64,000 nt of DNA from contig WBMV01006632.1 of assembly GCA_013396655.1 (NCBI GenBank), positions 381,806 through 445,805 of the forward strand, in the 5' to 3' direction. The stretch's first letter is position 1. Every line of letters starts with the position of its first letter. The notes below the pieces were generated by a model. That model did no database searches, was not told where the DNA came from, and was given only the letters and a program-made list of their open reading frames with translations. Below are positions 1 through 8,245 of the stretch, piece after piece. This DNA comes from Campylorhamphus procurvoides (lineage: Eukaryota > Chordata > Aves > Passeriformes > Dendrocolaptidae). The position numbers were made by a program, and so were the translations under genes.

Positions 1-869
1 GGCTAAAACCAGATTGTAAAGTAGATTATCAATTAAATCCTTCTTTATATTTTAAACTGTCTGGTAATTTCAGTTGTGCCTTAGTTCATTAAGGTCTTAA
101 AAATGAATATTCCATGTGCAGTGGAATAATACCCTTAGCTTTGCTCTCTCCACAACTGTAGATGAGGGTCTTCAGCAGTAAAGGCCTGAAATGAGAAGCG
201 TATGTACATAACACAGGTGTTAACAGGAGGCTGAACTATTCAGAGTGACAATCCATTTGTTTAATGCAATATTCTACAAACATGGAGTTATGCATTGTTT
301 TACATGGTTAAACAGTTATGCTTGTTTACCAGGCACAGAAGTTTAATTAAAGGTATCTTATTTTGGGATCTTGGTAAACCTGTATATATTTAATTGTCTT
401 AATTTTCCTTTAGAACATTATTGCTTAATTCAACTCTTAGTAGTTCAAGAGACTGATCCGTGTAATTTAATCATTTTGCTGACAATGTAAGTTTTGCTTA
501 TCTGTCATTACTATATCCTCACTAAAATCAATAAGGAAAACTTCTTAGTACATTCGAGAAAAATTGTTTTGTAACAGGAGGTTCAAATGTTTTCGGAGAA
601 AATATTCATTCACAAGCCAAATATTTATTGTAATGATGAGGGGAATAAAAAAGAATAGCATTCCTTTAATGAGCAGAGTTCTATGAAGAACTCTACGTTT
701 CTGACAGGTTAACAGGAAAAAGTATCATCCCTAGAACTGAGGTAAAATGCTTGAATTTAAGATTACTTTCTCCAAATTCAAGTCTCTTCTGAACACACTT
801 CTGGAAATATTCCAGAAAGCGAATTTATTGTAAAAAAAACCTTAACGAAACGGCGAATTTTAAGTAAAT
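1..869. other. AT-rich noncoding flank left of the CpG island cluster
   Basis: No reading frame of useful length is visible on either strand until the extreme right edge. The segment is AT-rich with few CpG. It contains a forkhead-type core TGTTTACC at 323-330 and, 12 bases further on, the homeodomain-type palindrome TTTAATTAAA at 342-351. This pairing is seen in many enhancers but is not diagnostic. I see no repeat I can name. The segment could be intron, promoter flank or intergenic DNA of a gene lying off the left end. Confidence 0.5.
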
Positions 870-1340
870 ATCCCATGATGAAATCCGACGGTGCAAACGT
901 GCTAGGAACAAACCAGGGAGTAGGGAGAAGTGGTGCCTCCCGGCCACCCCTGCCCGCGGTCGCCGCCCGCCCCACTCCGCCTCGGGGGGCCGGGGGCAGA
1001 GCGGACTGGCCTGGGGATGCTGAGCCCAGTGTCTTGAGCACTCCCCTCCCTGACTGCTTTGACCGCATTTTCCAGACTTAAGGTCCCATAAGGGACAAGG
1101 GGGCTCCTCAGTCATGTTCCGAGAAACGTGGCAGGGACCTATCCCGGAGCTCCGCCGCTTCGGCTCCCCGCAGCGAGGTTTCGGTGAAGTGGGCTGGTGG
1201 GCAGGGATTGGGCTGCAACCATGCGTGAAATCACCCCCTTCCACCCATGAGGGGCCGACCCGCCGCCTCGCAAAGAGGACCTCCTGTAGCACCCTGGAGG
1301 TGCTTCTTCAACACCAGGTTCGGTCACTCGAGTGGTTTCC
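870..1340. promoter_or_regulatory. CpG island 1
   Basis: GC content and CpG frequency rise sharply, most strongly at 940-1000 and 1110-1330, compared with the AT-rich flank on the left. Open frames on both strands here (68-155 codons) overlap one another, resemble no family and are what GC-rich DNA gives by chance. CpG islands in birds usually mark promoters or Polycomb targets. I see no TATA box or obvious first exon, so direction of transcription is unknown. Confidence 0.7.
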
Positions 1341-1889
1341 TACAGCCAAGAGAGGAAACTAGGAGAACACATAGAGGGGAAAAAAACTACCAAAAAACAA
1401 AGCCCGTTCTGTTGAAGATTGAGTCTCTGCTCCCGCTTAATAACGTTCTAAACAGGAGTAGCTAATGTCTCTCTGAGCCCTTTGGCTGTTTGCAGCGCTT
1501 GAACGCAGCCATTGCCAACAGTCGAATAAGGGCTTTGAAGTTATAGAAATTGTCTTCACGGGCATTAGTCAGTGTTTTAATAGGTCTCATTCTAGATCGG
1601 TCGCTGAAAGATGTAAGCAAGCCAAAAATTCAACACTCTTCTGAGGCATCTAAAACATTAGGCCCCTCCTCCGAGAAGGACTTCGATGTGAGGCCAAGCG
1701 TGAAGAGACGAATGAATGCGTGTGTTCAAAATTACATCTTCGACAGAAATTTAGATCTACGGGGTCGTGTTTAAATGCGAAGTGGGACAGAAGTGGAGGC
1801 GGGGGCTGGAGTGCTCAGTATGCAGGAAACATCACTGGGAAACCTGGAATGTAACAGCCAGGATCAAAAGTTAATGGCCTATTTGATGT
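1341..1889. other. Inter-island spacer, moderately CpG-containing
   Basis: The spacer links CpG islands 1 and 2. CpG dinucleotides persist (for example around 1590-1700 and 1760-1800) but GC content is lower. A 74-codon frame at 1550-1774 has no recognisable domain. No named repeat is visible. Confidence 0.45.
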
Positions 1890-2049
1890 GAAAAGTGAGC
1901 TGGGGATGTCGGAGAGCGGGAGCGAAAAGGGCCGGCCAAACTCTCTCAGAGTGTCCGCGCAGCCGGGCTGCCCAAGCCCCACACAAATAACTAAACCAAA
2001 AACACAGCGCAGGTAGGAGCGCTTCTCCGTTGGGTTAGCCTTTAATCCG

Positions 2050-2055
2050 GTGAGT
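2050..2055 (+). other. Candidate 5' splice site (+), possible end of a first exon
   Basis: The bases read CCG|GTGAGT followed by TT, a near-complete match to the vertebrate donor consensus, inside a CpG island. A transcript starting in the island around 1.9-2.0 kb could leave this donor and join an acceptor downstream, for example the one at 7517. The join is inference only, and a single donor hexamer can occur by chance. Confidence 0.25.
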
Positions 2056-2120
2056 TTAACCTCCCGACAAGGGCAGTGGGATGGCTGAGCCGGTCCCGGC
2101 TCTCCACGCATCGGCTGCAC

Positions 2121-2140
2121 CCCGTAAACCCCCGTAAACC
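2121..2140. repeat. Perfect 10-base tandem duplication
   Basis: Two exact adjacent copies of CCCGTAAACC lie within CpG island 2. On the minus strand the unit reads GGTTTACGGG, which contains the forkhead-like string GTTTAC. It may be a small replication-slippage duplication or a doubled binding site. Confidence 0.8.
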
Positions 2141-2272
2141 TCCACTGCCTTCCGCGCAAAGCCTGGGCAGTCGATGAGGGCTCCCACCCCTCTCTGTCCG
2201 AAGCGCCGGGGTGACGCCGTGGGTCCCCTGGGACCTGCAAGTGTGGCGCTGCGCGGGAGGGCGCGGTGAGGC

Positions 2273-2298
2273 GGGGCGGGGGGAGGCTGGGTGGGGGG
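2273..2298 (+). other. Potential G-quadruplex, + strand
   Basis: Four G-runs (2273-2276, 2278-2283, 2289-2291, 2293-2298) are separated by loops of 1, 5 and 1 bases. This meets the usual pattern of four runs of at least three G with loops of 1-7. Such motifs are common in CpG-island promoters. Folding is predicted, not shown. Confidence 0.6.
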
Positions 2299-2520
2299 TG
2301 CCGGGCGGCACGGAACGCCCCAAGGCGGGCAAGGGCTGTGACCCCGGCCCGCAGACCCCCAGCGCTCTCACCGCCGCTCTTGGCGCTGCTGGGGAAAGCG
2401 GAGGGTTCTATCTGCGTCTGACAAAGACGTCCAAGGAAAAGTTCAGGAGGAGATGGTGCACTCCTCCGTATCGGCCGGCCGCGGTCGAAGCTCCCTAAAA
2501 TTATAAACCGTGCTCCCATA

Positions 2521-3229
2521 CCACACCGAACCGACTCGTTGTCGATAAAAGCTAAGAAAGAATTAGTAGCCTTTACTACCATCAGAATATTTCAGCCATG
2601 CCAGTTTGTTTAATAATATTTTTCTAAAAATAACTGTCCCTTGTACGGCTCAGTTTCTCCGGCTTTAGCATACGCTTTGAATTAAAACTGTTGACAAGAC
2701 TGTAACGAAAATACTGATTGATGCAAACATGCCCTGAAACAAATCCACACCTGATTCTGGTTCTCTGACTATGCTGATTAAAGCTAACGTCCGCCTCCCC
2801 CAAGTTGTACGGGCGTCTCCAGCTTCCAGAGAAATTGTCCGTCGGGACAGAAAGTGAGCGCACAGGGAAATGTAACGAAAAACAGGGTTTGAAGCGCTTG
2901 GGGTTACTCAAGTTTGAGGAGGCAACGAGACAAATACATTGAATGAAATCTTTTTCTCCCTCTTTGGTCTTATCCCAACCCCCAGATATAGTCAACTGTT
3001 GAGAGAAGACTGAAGTCAGCCCATTGCCAGTGGTAGAATGAAAAAGCTAAGGGAAGCCAAAAATGCCTGTGGTCTCCGTGAACTACAACAAATCACGGGG
3101 TGGCTATATTTAGGTGGATAATGAAACGCGTAAAACGGTAGCTAAAAATCAGTTGCCATGGACTGCCTAGGATTTCGTGTGTTTTTATTAATTTTCATAG
3201 GAGATTTTAAGATTTACGTGATCTCCCCG
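2521..3229. other. Inter-island spacer with a MEF2-type site
   Basis: The DNA is moderately AT-rich but still carries CpGs (for example 2790-2900), so it is probably inside the same unmethylated domain. A perfect MEF2 consensus (CTATATTTAG) lies at 3104-3113. A 123-codon minus-strand frame at 2624-2995 has no recognisable domain. No repeat family is evident. Confidence 0.45.
3104..3113. promoter_or_regulatory. MEF2 consensus site
   Basis: The sequence CTATATTTAG fits YTAWWWWTAR at every position. It lies about 130 bases left of CpG island 3 in otherwise ordinary sequence. One ten-base match can arise by chance in 64 kb, so its function is unproven. Confidence 0.3.
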
Positions 3230-3990
3230 TTGCAAGCAAAGCCCACCCTTCGGACAGAGTGCTCGCTCCCGGCGGCGGCACGGACCGTCCCGGCGGGAAA
3301 TACCGGGAGACGTATTCGCAGCCTCCCCGCCCGCCGCAGCCGCCCCGCTCCGCGCCCTACCTGGGGCCGGCCCGGCCCTGCCCCGGCCCGGCGGCTTTGT
3401 ATACGCGGCTTAGAGCCGGAGGGAGCCTGAGCCGCGGGGTCATGGGTGAGGAAGGCGGGTGGGAATGACACCGCGGTGGGGGCACGTCAGAACTTCTGCT
3501 CGGGCCTTGGTGTCCCGGCTGCAGATCAGCTCTGCGGGGACACTAGGGTTTGGCCTCTGACGGTACAGGAAAGGCGGGGGGAGGATGCTGCCGCCGCCTT
3601 CGCACAGCATCACTGTTCCCTGACTGAGCAGAACAAGAACAGCCCAGGTCCAACCTGCAGAGGAGCTGCCCTTGCAGCCTTCCAGTCTTCCGGTTCATCT
3701 CAGCCACCATCTCTCCCTATCCCGGCGCCTCTATTTCCCTCCCTAGGGCGCCGGCACCAGCGGTGGCACCAGCGGGGGCCACTGGGGCCGGGTAAAGAGG
3801 AAGGTCCTGCTGGATTCGCAGGTGAATGTCCCCGAGCCGGGGGGAGGAGCGGCCGAGGCGGGAGCAGAGCACGAACCGCGAAGTGGCCGCTCTCTTCCCT
3901 CCCACCACTCTGCGAGGGGCGCGGGGGCGGCGAGGACCGTCGCGGCCCTCCCGCTCCATCGAGGGGACAGTGAGATGCCTCAGCATGCGG
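3230..3990. promoter_or_regulatory. CpG island 3, largest island
   Basis: Very high GC and CpG density runs from the CGGCGG cluster near 3270 to about 3970. A TATA-like string (TTTGTATACGCG) lies near 3396-3407, and a donor-like GGGTGAGG follows at 3445-3452. A CTCCCTAG acceptor-like string ends at 3746 and a donor-like CAG|GTGAAT follows at 3822. The 75 bases between them are open in one frame, but I recognise no protein. Overlapping frames on both strands (up to 175 codons at 3446-3973) are best read as chance. This is a promoter candidate with unclear direction. Confidence 0.7.
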
Positions 3991-4189
3991 GCTTCCCGCT
4001 GGGTTTTGTGTCTATCTTTTAATAGCTACACTTTAACGGTTTAAAAAAAATATTTTCGGTGAAATCACTATCACTGGGAATATGTGACCGTAGAACAGGG
4101 AAGAGGCTGGAAAGCCGCTCTCACACGGGCAGGATTTGCAATATGGCACAGTCCCACAGCGGCGTTAGCATACATCATAACCAAAACTT
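3991..4189. other. Short AT-rich gap between islands
   Basis: About 200 bases of lower GC sequence with an A-run near 4044. Nothing recognisable is present. Confidence 0.4.
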
Positions 4190-4390
4190 AACCCCCTAGA
4201 ACAACCTCATCACTGACACCGCCATCCCCTTCCCCTGGGCTCGGCAGCACTGTAGGGGCACCGAAAACCTGTGGGCGCCCACGGGGTCCCGGCGGGGCTG
4301 CGTGGGGGTGTTCGCGGGGCGAGCAGGTGCGCCCAGCTCGCAGAGGCTGCCGTGCCTCTGCGGGATTCACTGGCCGTGTCTAGTCTCTAC
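4190..4390. promoter_or_regulatory. CpG island 4a
   Basis: This is a short, strongly CpG-rich block (notably 4258-4335) with no supported gene. It is probably part of the same CpG-rich regulatory domain as its neighbours. Confidence 0.55.
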
Positions 4391-4513
4391 TTTTTTTTTT
4401 CCCCCAGGGTTTTGGTTGGTGTTTGGGTTTTTTGGTTGGTTTTGCTTTTTTTCTTTATGGATGTTCGGTGTTTAGTTTTTTGGTTTTGTTTGCTTGGTTT
4501 TTTTTTTTAACAG
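4391..4513 (+). repeat. T/G-rich low-complexity tract ending in an acceptor-like AG
   Basis: About 120 bases are almost entirely T and G on the + strand, with repeated TTTTGGTT-like strings, ending in a run of T followed by AACAG at 4509-4513. It can be read as simple low-complexity DNA or as the pyrimidine-rich end of an intron, with an exon starting at 4514. No good + strand donor follows within a normal exon length except a weak CAG|GTGG near 4695. An exon is possible but poorly supported. Confidence 0.5.
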
Positions 4514-4980
4514 ATTTTCACTCAGCGCAGACAGCAGGGCTGCGTCTCACCACTGTCCCACGCCCAGATTTCAGTTATGTGCCAGCAACAGCCTGAAGTC
4601 CCCTGTGCTGCTTTCTGTGTCCGTTCTTCCTTATATTCTTCCCCACCCCCCCCAACGGGAATACGGACACACAGATGTGCAGGATTACTTTCAGGTGGCC
4701 AATGCTCAGGACTTCAAACCGGATAGCGAAGCGGCATCACTATCTCCCCATTAGCTGGCCTTGCGTCACGGCACACATCATCGGCTCAAATCCCAGCACC
4801 CTTCCTGCCGTACCTGCCCTGAGGGAGCGGTGAGATCGGAGCAGCCGTGCACCCCTGATCGGGATGGAAGGCGAGTGCTTCTCCCCGCCATGCTCTCGGC
4901 CGTCAGCAGCCGGGGACTTACCCCGCCAAGGAGAGAAGTGACAGCACGTCCCAGTATTTCGCATCATTTAGATATTCTGT
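4514..4980. promoter_or_regulatory. CpG-rich block 4b
   Basis: CpG density is moderate and GC content is above the flanks, most clearly at 4730-4940. On the minus strand a strong donor pattern CGGG|GTAAGT has its GT at 4921-4920, so a minus-strand exon could end at 4922. A 75-codon minus-strand frame over 4740-4967 runs across that site and shows no known domain. Confidence 0.45.
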
Positions 4981-6229
4981 CCGTTGGCTGGTGATGGAGA
5001 TACCTTCTAGATTAACAAATTCAGATTTGGATACAAACCTGCCCTCCTAAAGGACACGGCTCAAGCAGCTCATGTGGTCCTGGTCTGCCATTCATCTTTA
5101 CCGCTTTACAGTAACTAAGAGCGGTACGAATTTTACCAGAAGCCCCGCATGTTTACCGTGCGTGCGCTGTTTCTATTGGACGCTGCTGCGTACAAACGAC
5201 AGATAGAAAAGACGTTTTGTGTATCAGCGTGTAAGAACGGTATCAAGTTGTCATTTGGGGCAGGGATAAGCTCTTAAGTTCAAGGATGGGAGTTTTGCTT
5301 GCCAGGCATTCGGAAGTGTGTAAGCCTGCCCTCCCTTCCTCCCCCCCAAAACCAACAGCAACACTAAACCCCGGATGCCAATAAATCTTTTAAAAAAGCA
5401 ATACTGTTAAAGATCCGTCTCGAACACAGAAGCATTGCTACTGCACACAGAACGCAGAACCATCCCTGTCTTCAAGGCCCCGCAAAACGTTTGTCTTTGT
5501 ACAAGAGCGGGAAGAGAGAATCGTGCCGACAAGTGTGCTCATCTAGTTCACTGCTTCCCTGCTGTGGCTGACTCCTCAAGTTCCTACTGCTGGGGTAACA
5601 AATATCCCTCTCGAAGTTGCCAAACAACACTCTTTAATAGCTAGGCAGATAAAGGTGTAGAGTATTTTATTGCTGTGGTTCATTTCTAGGTTGGTATCAT
5701 GGAATATTCCTACTCCCCAATTTCCGTCTGACACCCACGAGTGACTGAAGTGGGTGAGTGCATGTGTATCCTAGTATATGGCAGCGTGGAAAAATGCATT
5801 ATTTCCTGAAATAATAAACAATCAGCTTGTTCAAATAATCCTGCTTTTACAGTGTTTTGTGTGTGGAGAAGTGCTTACCTCAAGTCTACTCAGGTTTCCC
5901 AAACATAAAAATTCTGTAAACATTGCAAATCATATAGGAGAGGGGTTGAATTCTACACATCCAGAGGTAGACATATACTGCATTCTTAAAGAAAAAATTT
6001 GCAGGATAAGCTGTTAAAGAAAAAAATGTAGCAGAGGGGAAAATAAAGAAAAGGAAGAGAAACCGAAATGGTATTGGAAAAGTCTTGGCTCCAGTTCGCA
6101 AGGAAACACTCTATCTTTTTCCAAAGTCAGTTGATGAGACCATAAAGAGTCACATATTGTGCATTTCTCAGGTTTTCAATATTCCCCACACATATAATAC
6201 TAGCAAGTTTCTACAGCTATTGCCAGGGC
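4981..6229. other. Noncoding spacer between CpG blocks
   Basis: No supported gene. CpGs remain fairly frequent to about 5600 and then thin out. A strong minus-strand donor pattern TTGAG|GTAAGC sits with its GT at 5878-5877. Short open frames (up to 79 codons at 5778-6017) have no recognisable features. Confidence 0.4.
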
Positions 6230-6540
6230 TCGAGTTGGTTTCCCTCAAGTGAAGAAATGCATCTTTAAGTGGGAAATCTGCCATTGGCTAACCACAGTCA
6301 GACATGTCTGCTGGGATAAACAGCATTGTTAATTCCTTCAAGCTCCATCTGTGGAAATGATAAAGTGCAGCCATTATGGAAGGCTGCAAGGTTAAATTAA
6401 TTAAATTCTTCCATTATGCTGCAGTCTTCTGAAGATGATTGCTATCTTCCTCTTAAATGCCATTATTCCTAGACCTATCTAGCAGCTGATGCAATTAAAA
6501 TGAACATAATGTAAATTTAACAACACAAATAACACTTTCC
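6230..6540. promoter_or_regulatory. Candidate conserved noncoding element A
   Basis: This AT-balanced segment has no coding potential but contains several enhancer-type motifs. They are an inverted CCAAT (6282-6287), a perfect 12-base palindrome CAGACATGTCTG at 6299-6310, and a homeodomain TAATTA at 6398-6403 inside a longer TTAA-rich palindrome. The palindrome matches a p53 half-site and two facing SMAD boxes. TGCAGCC near 6366 is inverted as GGCTGCA near 6382. Conservation itself cannot be seen from one genome; the call rests on texture and context. Confidence 0.3.
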
Positions 6541-6889
6541 TCCACGTATGTTTGAATGGGGCACGCGGGGACTATATCACAAGCTTCTACTTCCCCCGTA
6601 AACATCTGATGTAACCTTAAAAAGAAATTTCAAGCAAACCAGTGTGTATTTGGATACCTTTCTTCGGCGAATTCTTGGATCAATACTTTTGTTTCATGTT
6701 TTCATGTTCTCAGTAATGTTAAGGGATCCAGTTACAAATTCTTACCAGTAAGAAAGAAAATATGCCCCGCTGTGCACCCTCCTAAACACTTCTAAGAAAT
6801 AGTGTTTTCTTTTCATTTGGAATGACAATTTTGTTTGTCTGCTCTGCCCCGATATAGTCTGCGAGCGAGACTATAGATTGTTAGTAGAC
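6541..6889. other. Noncoding spacer
   Basis: About 350 bases of ordinary AT-rich sequence with scattered CpGs. I see no gene or named repeat. Confidence 0.4.
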
Positions 6890-7104
6890 ACATTTAATTC
6901 CGGACCATAACGCAGAGGCGGCTACGCCCAGGGCCGACACACGCCCACCCGCTGTGGCAGAGCCTGACGAGGGGCGAAGGCACCCGGGAAGGTACCCGGG
7001 GCCGGAGCGCACCGGGGCCGGGGCGCTGCCTCCCGCCCTGACTGTCTCCACTGGGAGTCCCGGTTATGCCGCCCGCCCCGCCGCTCTGCCACGCTCTCAC
7101 TTTT
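6890..7104. promoter_or_regulatory. CpG island 5
   Basis: This is a compact CpG-dense block with abrupt edges. On the right it stops at a TTTTA-type simple repeat. Frames on both strands (68 and 91 codons) overlap and have no recognised product. Confidence 0.6.
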
Positions 7105-7157
7105 GGTTTATTTTATTTTGTTTTATTTCATTTCATTTTATTTTACTTATTTATTTA
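7105..7157 (+). repeat. (TTTTA/TTTCA)n simple repeat
   Basis: About 50 bases of interrupted pentamers built from TTTTA, TTTTG and TTTCA, ending in TTTA units. It directly abuts the right edge of CpG island 5. Alternatively it is the T-rich remnant of an inverted poly-A tail, but no retroelement body adjoins it. Confidence 0.7.
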
Positions 7158-7440
7158 AGGAAGAAACGTGATTTCTCTAAATCTTTTCGGTCCTTCATGG
7201 GTCATTATAGCTTAATGCAATTAACATAACCTTTTGTAACCCAATATCAAGTACTTCCAGGACAAATCTTTAGACAGATCACTAATCGTAAAACAAGTCA
7301 CGGTGTCTCGGAGTAAAAACCTAAGCTATTTGCTGTTCCCGCTGGTACTTTCAACTTCTCCTCCTCCCTTCTCCCTTTCCCTTCTCTCTAGCTCTCGCAT
7401 CTCGGGTTTATGGGGTTTGTTGAAACGCTGCTTCATGTAA
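7158..7440. other. Noncoding spacer left of the candidate exon
   Basis: Mixed sequence becomes pyrimidine-rich near 7345-7400. If the exon at 7518-7632 is real, this would be intronic on the + strand. Confidence 0.35.
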
Positions 7441-7481
7441 CTTTTAACCCCTCTTCTTTTTTTTTTTTTCCCCTCTCTCTC

Positions 7482-7510
7482 TTATTTATTTATTTATTTA
7501 TTTTATTTTC
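7482..7510 (+). repeat. (TTTA)n microsatellite within a pyrimidine tract
   Basis: Seven or so TTTA units follow the T-run and CT-rich stretch at 7451-7482. Together these form a long pyrimidine-rich region immediately before an AG at 7516-7517, so the microsatellite may serve as part of a splice acceptor tract. Confidence 0.75.
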
Positions 7511-7517
7511 ATTTTAG

Positions 7518-7632
7518 GGGCTCTGCTTTAAGCCACTAAAAATCCAGCACCGGGGTTGTAGAGTTTTCGTGACGAGGACCGACGGGAATAGTTCGAGGGA
7601 GGACGAAGCCGCAGCCCTGGAGGCGCGCCGAG
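7518..7632 (+). ncRNA. Candidate spliced exon in CpG island 6 (noncoding or 5' UTR)
   Basis: The exon is bounded on the left by about 65 bases of pyrimidine-rich sequence ending in CATTTTAG at 7517. On the right it ends at GAG|GTGAGC with the GT at 7633-7634, a full match to the core donor consensus. Its length, 115 bases, is normal for a vertebrate internal exon. One frame is open across all 38 codons but has no ATG and no recognisable motif; the other two stop within the first 20 bases. A 5' UTR or lncRNA exon is therefore more likely than coding. A branch-point-like TTTTAAC lies near 7441-7447. The gene is unknown, and partner exons are not established. Confidence 0.4.
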
Positions 7633-7945
7633 GTGAGCATCCCCCGGGCGGGGCCGACGGACGGGGAGGGGCGGGAGGGAGAGTGGCCGGTCCTGTACTG
7701 CACCGCCGCTCTGGGGGCCCGAGGCGTGCGGGGGCTGGGGCTGAGGCGGCGGAGCCCTCCTGGGGCGGCGGGACATCCATCAGGAGCGGCCCATCGAGCG
7801 GGGTGCCCGCCCCCCGCGCTAATTGCTTTTGCTGTTCTTTCAATTAGGGCCGGCGCTTCCCTGCGCTGCCCCTCACCCCGGGTGGATGTTGGGCAGGGGA
7901 GCGCTGAGCTGAGAGGAGGATAACAGAGAAGCCGTAACACGTGTC
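7540..7945. promoter_or_regulatory. CpG island 6, rightmost island
   Basis: CpG-dense sequence includes an AscI-type GGCGCGCC at 7622-7629, several GC-box-like GGGGCGGG/GGGGAGGGG strings and an E-box CACGTG at 7938-7943. CpG density falls away quickly to the right. It overlaps the candidate exon 7518-7632, so it may hold an alternative promoter as well. Long frames on both strands are GC-driven. Confidence 0.7.
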
Positions 7946-8009
7946 GTTGCATTCACAAACGTAGATTCTCTCCCCACCCCCTTGTAAAGTTTTCTGCAGC
8001 ATGCAAAAA

Positions 8010-8245
8010 TGAAACGGGTTTGGCTGTGAAGTTCATGCTTGATTTAATGACGAAAGGTGCTTCCTGGCCTGCTCTTTGGTTCCCGCTGAGCCGCTTGGGA
8101 GTAAATCCAGGTGGGATATTTAAATTTGGTTCAAATGTCACACCGATCATTTATAGGTGGTTCAGGGTAGAACCACCACTTACTCCAAATTTAGGCTTAT
8201 TGTTGCGTGCCTATGAATATATTTCTGTACATGACTGTTAGTTAG
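8010..8245. other. Candidate structured/conserved segment with nested inverted repeats
   Basis: Two inverted repeats are nested here. The outer arms are TAAATTTGG at 8121-8129 and its exact complement at 8185-8193. The inner arms are GGTGGTTC at 8156-8163 and GAACCACC at 8170-8177 around a 6-base loop. A + strand frame of 73 codons (8020-8241) crosses the region without a known domain. It may be a structured RNA, a palindromic regulatory element or coincidence. Confidence 0.35.

Larger units (their letters stand above)
1890..2520. promoter_or_regulatory. CpG island 2 with G-rich core
   Basis: This is a dense CpG block. The + strand core at 2255-2310 has closely spaced G-runs. A perfect 10-base tandem pair lies at 2121-2140 (unit CCCGTAAACC). 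A good + strand splice donor, CCG|GTGAGT, sits with its GT at 2050-2051. The minus strand is open for 255 codons over 1815-2582, but the translation is a proline- and arginine-rich mixture without a domain I know, so I do not call a gene. The island may be a promoter with a first exon ending at 2049, which is unproven. Confidence 0.7.

Noticed and set aside
3747..3821. Possible 75-base coding exon between CCCTAG and CAG|GTGAAT
   Set aside because: The acceptor lacks a good pyrimidine tract and the 25-residue translation matches nothing I know; noted only within the island entry.
3446..3973. 175-codon + strand open frame in CpG island 3
   Set aside because: No recognisable domain; frames on both strands are open here because CpG-rich DNA has few stops.
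4752..4800. tRNA-like B box (GGCTCAAATCC) with a possible A box upstream
   Set aside because: Acceptor and anticodon stems do not pair and the B box departs from GGTTCRANNCC.
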